Below, in pieces: positions 5,426 to 8,287 of a stretch of 8,287 nucleotides of DNA. This stretch comes from an uncultured Pseudomonadales bacterium. GTDB taxonomy: Bacteria; Pseudomonadota; Gammaproteobacteria; Pseudomonadales; Pseudohongiellaceae. Location of the stretch: contig CALKDE010000002.1 of NCBI GenBank assembly GCA_938082955.1, positions 1 to 8,287 of the forward strand, in the 5' to 3' direction. A program made the translations under genes and the position numbers. How positions within the stretch are numbered: the stretch's first letter is position 1; each line of letters opens with the position of its first letter. A model generated the notes under the pieces. The model was not told where the DNA came from and did not search any database. It was given only the letters and a program-made list of their open reading frames with translations.

Positions 5426-6827
5426 AAACCGTTTTCAGATGAAAAGATTTTGCTCGGCTTAGCTGCAAGTAACCAAGCTTGGAAAGTGCGGCACCACGAC
5501 CCGTATTCTTAACGCCCGTCCAACAGAGAGCAGGATCAAGATAGTCACAGCGGTTCATAAACACCGTACCCGTTTGAAGGCGATCGCCTAATGCTTCCAC
5601 GGCGGCTTGGTCGGTTGACCACAATGATGCGGTCAAGCCCAAATCACTGTCATTCATTAGCTGCAATGCTTGCTCGTCATTTTTTACAGACATGATACCA
5701 ACCACCGGACCAAAACTTTCTTCGCGCATCACTGACATACTATGATCTACATCCAGCAATACCTGTGGCGCTAGATAGGGAGAGTTATCTCGAGAGTTAG
5801 CAAACTCTCTGGGATCAATACAGGCTTGTGCCCCTTTAGCTAGAGCTTCACTAGTTTGCTGGCGGACCCAATCAGCCGCTGACGTTCTCACCATAGGGCC
5901 CAGTGTGGTTTCGGCTAACAGTGGGTTGTCCAGCGTGTAGTTTTTAACTTGTTCCACGCAGGCTTCAACAAACTGTGAGTAGAGTGACTGCTCTACATAA
6001 ATTCTTTCGATGCCACAACAAGATTGTCCCGAGTTAAAAAAGGCACCATCAACTAAGTTATTCACGCAGTCATCCAGCTTTGCATCAGCACGTACGTAAG
6101 CCGGGTCTTTTCCACCTAACTCCAAAGAGAGCCCAAGAAAGGAGCCTGCTGCGGATTTCTCTATTTTTTGTCCAGCAGCAACAGAGCCTGTAAAACAAGC
6201 AAAGTCCACGACCGAGTCGCCTAGCATCTTGGTGGTGCTGTCATGGCTCAAATACAAACACTGCAATACACCTTCTGGAAGACCAGCCTGACGAAAAGCA
6301 CTAACAAAATGCTCGCCACATAGAGGGGTTTGCGCGGAAGGCTTCAACAGCACGCTGTTGCCTGCCATTAATGCTGGAATCACCGAGTTCACTGTTGTTA
6401 ACAGGGGATAATTCCAAGGGGCTACGGTAAGGACCACCCCTAGAGCTTCGCGCCGAATGAAGCGCTCAAAACCTGGCTTCGCCTGAGGTCGCTCGTCAGC
6501 TAGGGCTTCTTCGGCGATGTTGATCATATAACGCGCGCGTTCCGCAAGGCCGCCTATCTCAGAGCCGCCGTAGACCAGGGGCCGTCCCATCTGCCAGCTA
6601 ATTTCTTCGGCGATCTGCGCTTGATTGGATTCGAAATACTGTACTGCCAGCTCGCAAATGCAAGCCCGCTCGGCAATACTTGTTGTTTGCCACTGTTTTT
6701 GCGCTGAGCGCGATAAAGCAATAGACTGCTCTATCTCTTGCTCGGTAGCTAAAGCTCGCTCAACATAGACTGAACCGTCTACGGGAGAAATGGTTTGTAA
6801 AAGGGCCTTATCTTGTGCGTGACTCAT
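5424..6827 (-). CDS. NAD(P)-dependent aldehyde dehydrogenase
   Basis: A 467-residue member of the ALDH superfamily, near the usual 450-500. It oxidises an aldehyde to a carboxylate in the cytoplasm. Seen in order: 'VAPWNYP' (135-141, N139 oxyanion), 'LLKPSAQTP' (160-168, K162), 'FTGSVAAG' (212-219) of the Rossmann fold, general base E236 in 'LELGGKDP', catalytic C270 in 'NSGQSCCG', and E370 in 'EESFGPVVG'. Where strict NAD enzymes carry Glu just after 'KPx', this has 'KPSA', so NADP use or dual use is possible. The 'SCCGIERIYV' context is not that of classic betaine or succinate-semialdehyde enzymes as I remember them, so I leave the substrate open. It is first in an operon with the GATase-like gene, which suggests a gamma-glutamylated or amine-derived aldehyde. 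AGGT on the minus strand 7 nt before the ATG serves as ribosome site. A perfect TATAAT lies about 48 bp upstream. Confidence 0.93.
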   Translation of the reverse strand: MSHAQDKALLQTISPVDGSVYVERALATEQEIEQSIALSRSAQKQWQTTSIAERACICELAVQYFESNQAQIAEEISWQMGRPLVYGGSEIGGLAERARYMINIAEEALADERPQAKPGFERFIRREALGVVLTVAPWNYPLLTTVNSVIPALMAGNSVLLKPSAQTPLCGEHFVSAFRQAGLPEGVLQCLYLSHDSTTKMLGDSVVDFACFTGSVAAGQKIEKSAAGSFLGLSLELGGKDPAYVRADAKLDDCVNNLVDGAFFNSGQSCCGIERIYVEQSLYSQFVEACVEQVKNYTLDNPLLAETTLGPMVRTSAADWVRQQTSEALAKGAQACIDPREFANSRDNSPYLAPQVLLDVDHSMSVMREESFGPVVGIMSVKNDEQALQLMNDSDLGLTASLWSTDQAAVEALGDRLQTGTVFMNRCDYLDPALCWTGVKNTGRGAALSKLGYLQLSRAKSFHLKTV

Positions 6828-6853
6828 TAACTGACCTAATCTTACCCAATAAA

Positions 6854-8287
6854 ATGAAAAAACTTAGAATGGCGCATTATATAGAACAGCCGCTTAGAGA
6901 ACACCTACTTCGACAACGCTTGCGGCCAGGAATTTTTACTAAATTATTGGCCAGTCTGTGCCTGCTTGTAAGCAGCTTACCCTCCAACGCGGCAGGAATT
7001 GACGCTACTATTAACGCGGCGATGACGCCTATAACAGAGGCAGTCGCTGGGTTCATATTCTTCGAGGTTAATATTTTTGGCAATCAACTACCGCTGATTA
7101 TTCTTTGGTTGATAGCTGCCGCTATTTTTTTCACCTTCTATTTCAATTTTTTAAATCTACGAGGTTTTAAGCACGCCTTCCAGTTACTGCGCGGGGACTA
7201 CAGCAAGCCAGAACATAGCGGCGAGCTTAGTCACTTTCAAGCTCTGACCACGGCTGTTTCAGGCACCGTAGGCATCGGCAATATGAGCGCGGTCGCTATT
7301 ACGATCACCATCGGTGGTCCCGGAGCGACCTTTTGGTTTATTGTTGCAGGGTTTTTGGGCATGTCGACGAAATTTGCCGAATGTGTTGCTGGGGTAAAAT
7401 ACCGAAAAGTAAATCCGGATGGCAGTATTTCAGGCGGCCCCATGTATTACATGAAACAGGGTCTTGCGGATCGAAATCTGGGATGGCTGGGTAAACCCAT
7501 GGCCTATTTTTATGCCGCCTCTATAGTCATTGGCTGCCTCGGTATAGGTAATATGTTTCAGTCTAATCAAGCCTATCAGCAATTCGTGTTTGCCACCGGC
7601 GGCAGTGACAGCTTCTTTGTCGATAAGGGTTGGTTGTTCGGCCTAGCTTTGGCTGTCATTGTCGCTGCTGTAATCATCGGCGGGATAAAAAGCATTGCTA
7701 AAGTGACGAGCAAGCTGGTCCCCTTTATGGCAGCGGCCTATATCATCGGCGCACTGTTAGTCATTCTTCTTAATGCCGAGAAACTACCCTGGGCGTTTAC
7801 TGCGATCGTCACCGAGGCATTTAACCCAAGCGCTATTAGCGGCGGCATGCTCGGTGTAATGATTATGGGGTTTCAGCGCGCCGCGTTTTCCAATGAAGCA
7901 GGACTCGGTTCCGCCGCTATCGTACATTCCGCGGTACGTACCAGTGAGCCTGTAACCGAAGGCTATGTTGCCTTAATGGAGCCGTTCATAGATACAGTAG
8001 TTATTTGTACACTCACTTCACTAGTAATTCTTACAACCATCTATGAACCGGGCATGGCCGGCAACGGTATGCAGGGGATAGAACTCACTTCTCAAGCATT
8101 CAGCAGCACCCTGGGTTGGTCTACCGTACCGCTCTCATTCATTGCCATTCTGTTCGCCTTTTCGACGATGCTGTCTTGGTCTTATTATGGCTTGAAAGGT
8201 TGGACCTACCTACTAGGAGAATCAAGGAATAAAGAAATAGTTTTTAAGATTCTCTTTTGTGCATTTGGAGCCTTAGGCTGCATGATT
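6854..8287 (+). CDS. AGCS-family sodium:alanine/glycine symporter (3' end beyond window)
   Basis: The frame is open from ATG 6854 to the right edge: 478 residues without a stop, so only the C-terminus is missing (family about 450-500). AGCS proteins import alanine, glycine or related amino acids with Na+ across the inner membrane. Hallmarks are 'SGTVGIGNMSAVA' (136-148), 'GGPGATFWF' (154-162, close to the AGCS signature), 'SISGGPMYYM' (191-200), 'FSNEAGLGSAA' (345-355) and 'MEPFIDTVVICTLTSLVIL', with many hydrophobic helices from about residue 79. Residues 27-47 form a signal-like helix ending 'PSNAAGID', as in a gammaproteobacterial subgroup I recall. From ATG 6854 that helix has an unusually long 26-residue basic lead, and no ribosome site is visible before 6854 or ATG 6869. 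A TTG at 6920 would give a normal-length N-terminus but also lacks a good ribosome site. It is divergent from the ALDH gene, only 26 bp apart if 6854 is right. Confidence 0.92.
   Translation, partial: MKKLRMAHYIEQPLREHLLRQRLRPGIFTKLLASLCLLVSSLPSNAAGIDATINAAMTPITEAVAGFIFFEVNIFGNQLPLIILWLIAAAIFFTFYFNFLNLRGFKHAFQLLRGDYSKPEHSGELSHFQALTTAVSGTVGIGNMSAVAITITIGGPGATFWFIVAGFLGMSTKFAECVAGVKYRKVNPDGSISGGPMYYMKQGLADRNLGWLGKPMAYFYAASIVIGCLGIGNMFQSNQAYQQFVFATGGSDSFFVDKGWLFGLALAVIVAAVIIGGIKSIAKVTSKLVPFMAAAYIIGALLVILLNAEKLPWAFTAIVTEAFNPSAISGGMLGVMIMGFQRAAFSNEAGLGSAAIVHSAVRTSEPVTEGYVALMEPFIDTVVICTLTSLVILTTIYEPGMAGNGMQGIELTSQAFSSTLGWSTVPLSFIAILFAFSTMLSWSYYGLKGWTYLLGESRNKEIVFKILFCAFGALGCMI
6876..6881 (-). promoter_or_regulatory. 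Perfect -10 element (TATAAT) for the ALDH-GATase operon
   Basis: TATAAT reads on the minus strand 48 bp before the aldehyde dehydrogenase ATG, so transcription would start near 6868 with a leader of about 40 nt. No good -35 is found at 16-18 bp (best about 2 of 6) and there is no extended TGn motif. It sits inside the first codons of the symporter frame as called from ATG 6854, and the same AT-rich patch reads TATATAGA on the plus strand. Confidence 0.4.

Noticed and set aside
6877..7083. 68-codon minus-strand open frame opposite the symporter N-terminus
   Set aside because: Overlaps symporter coding sequence and the likely operon promoter; no motif or ribosome site supports it.
7237..7443. 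68-codon minus-strand open frame opposite the symporter signature region
   Set aside because: Lies antisense to the most conserved AGCS motifs, whose coding constraint explains the open frame.

Overview
The window reads as a chromosomal segment of an aerobic, probably marine gammaproteobacterium. This is inferred from the style of the TauD, aldehyde dehydrogenase and AGCS symporter proteins, Shine-Dalgarno sites at some of the starts, roughly balanced base composition and dense packing. No ribosomal or marker gene confirms it. No RNA gene, insertion sequence, CRISPR array or phage gene was seen.

Layout. Positions 45-2699 carry two minus-strand genes for exported proteins: an NHL-repeat six-bladed propeller resembling peptidyl-amidoglycolate lyase (45-1097), and upstream of it a helical-repeat protein with a TonB-C-like tail (1251-2699). 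A 109-bp gap containing a perfect 12-bp palindrome separates the latter from the divergent plus-strand DUF4159 protein, also exported (2809-3564). A 300-bp non-coding stretch follows, with short repeats, a candidate promoter and an overlapping inverted repeat. It leads into a TauD-family Fe(II)/2-oxoglutarate dioxygenase (3865-4689). That gene converges, 17 bp apart, on a minus-strand two-gene operon: aldehyde dehydrogenase (5424-6827), then a class I glutamine-amidotransferase-like protein (4707-5408). Divergent from the operon is an AGCS sodium:amino-acid symporter (6854 to the right edge, C-terminus cut off).

How they may work together. The right half looks like small-molecule nitrogen and sulfur scavenging. 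TauD can release sulfite from taurine or a related sulfonate, and the symporter can import alanine, glycine or similar amino acids. The aldehyde dehydrogenase plus amidotransferase pair matches the last two chemical steps of gamma-glutamylated amine catabolism (the PuuC/PuuD logic), although no gamma-glutamyl ligase or amine oxidase is in view. The left half is envelope-oriented: three consecutive genes have Sec signal peptides and poorly characterised functions. There is no clear defence, mobile or biosynthetic system here. The most notable signals are the altered active site of the propeller, the symporter start that overlaps a perfect -10 element on the opposite strand, and the palindromes before the DUF4159 and TauD genes.
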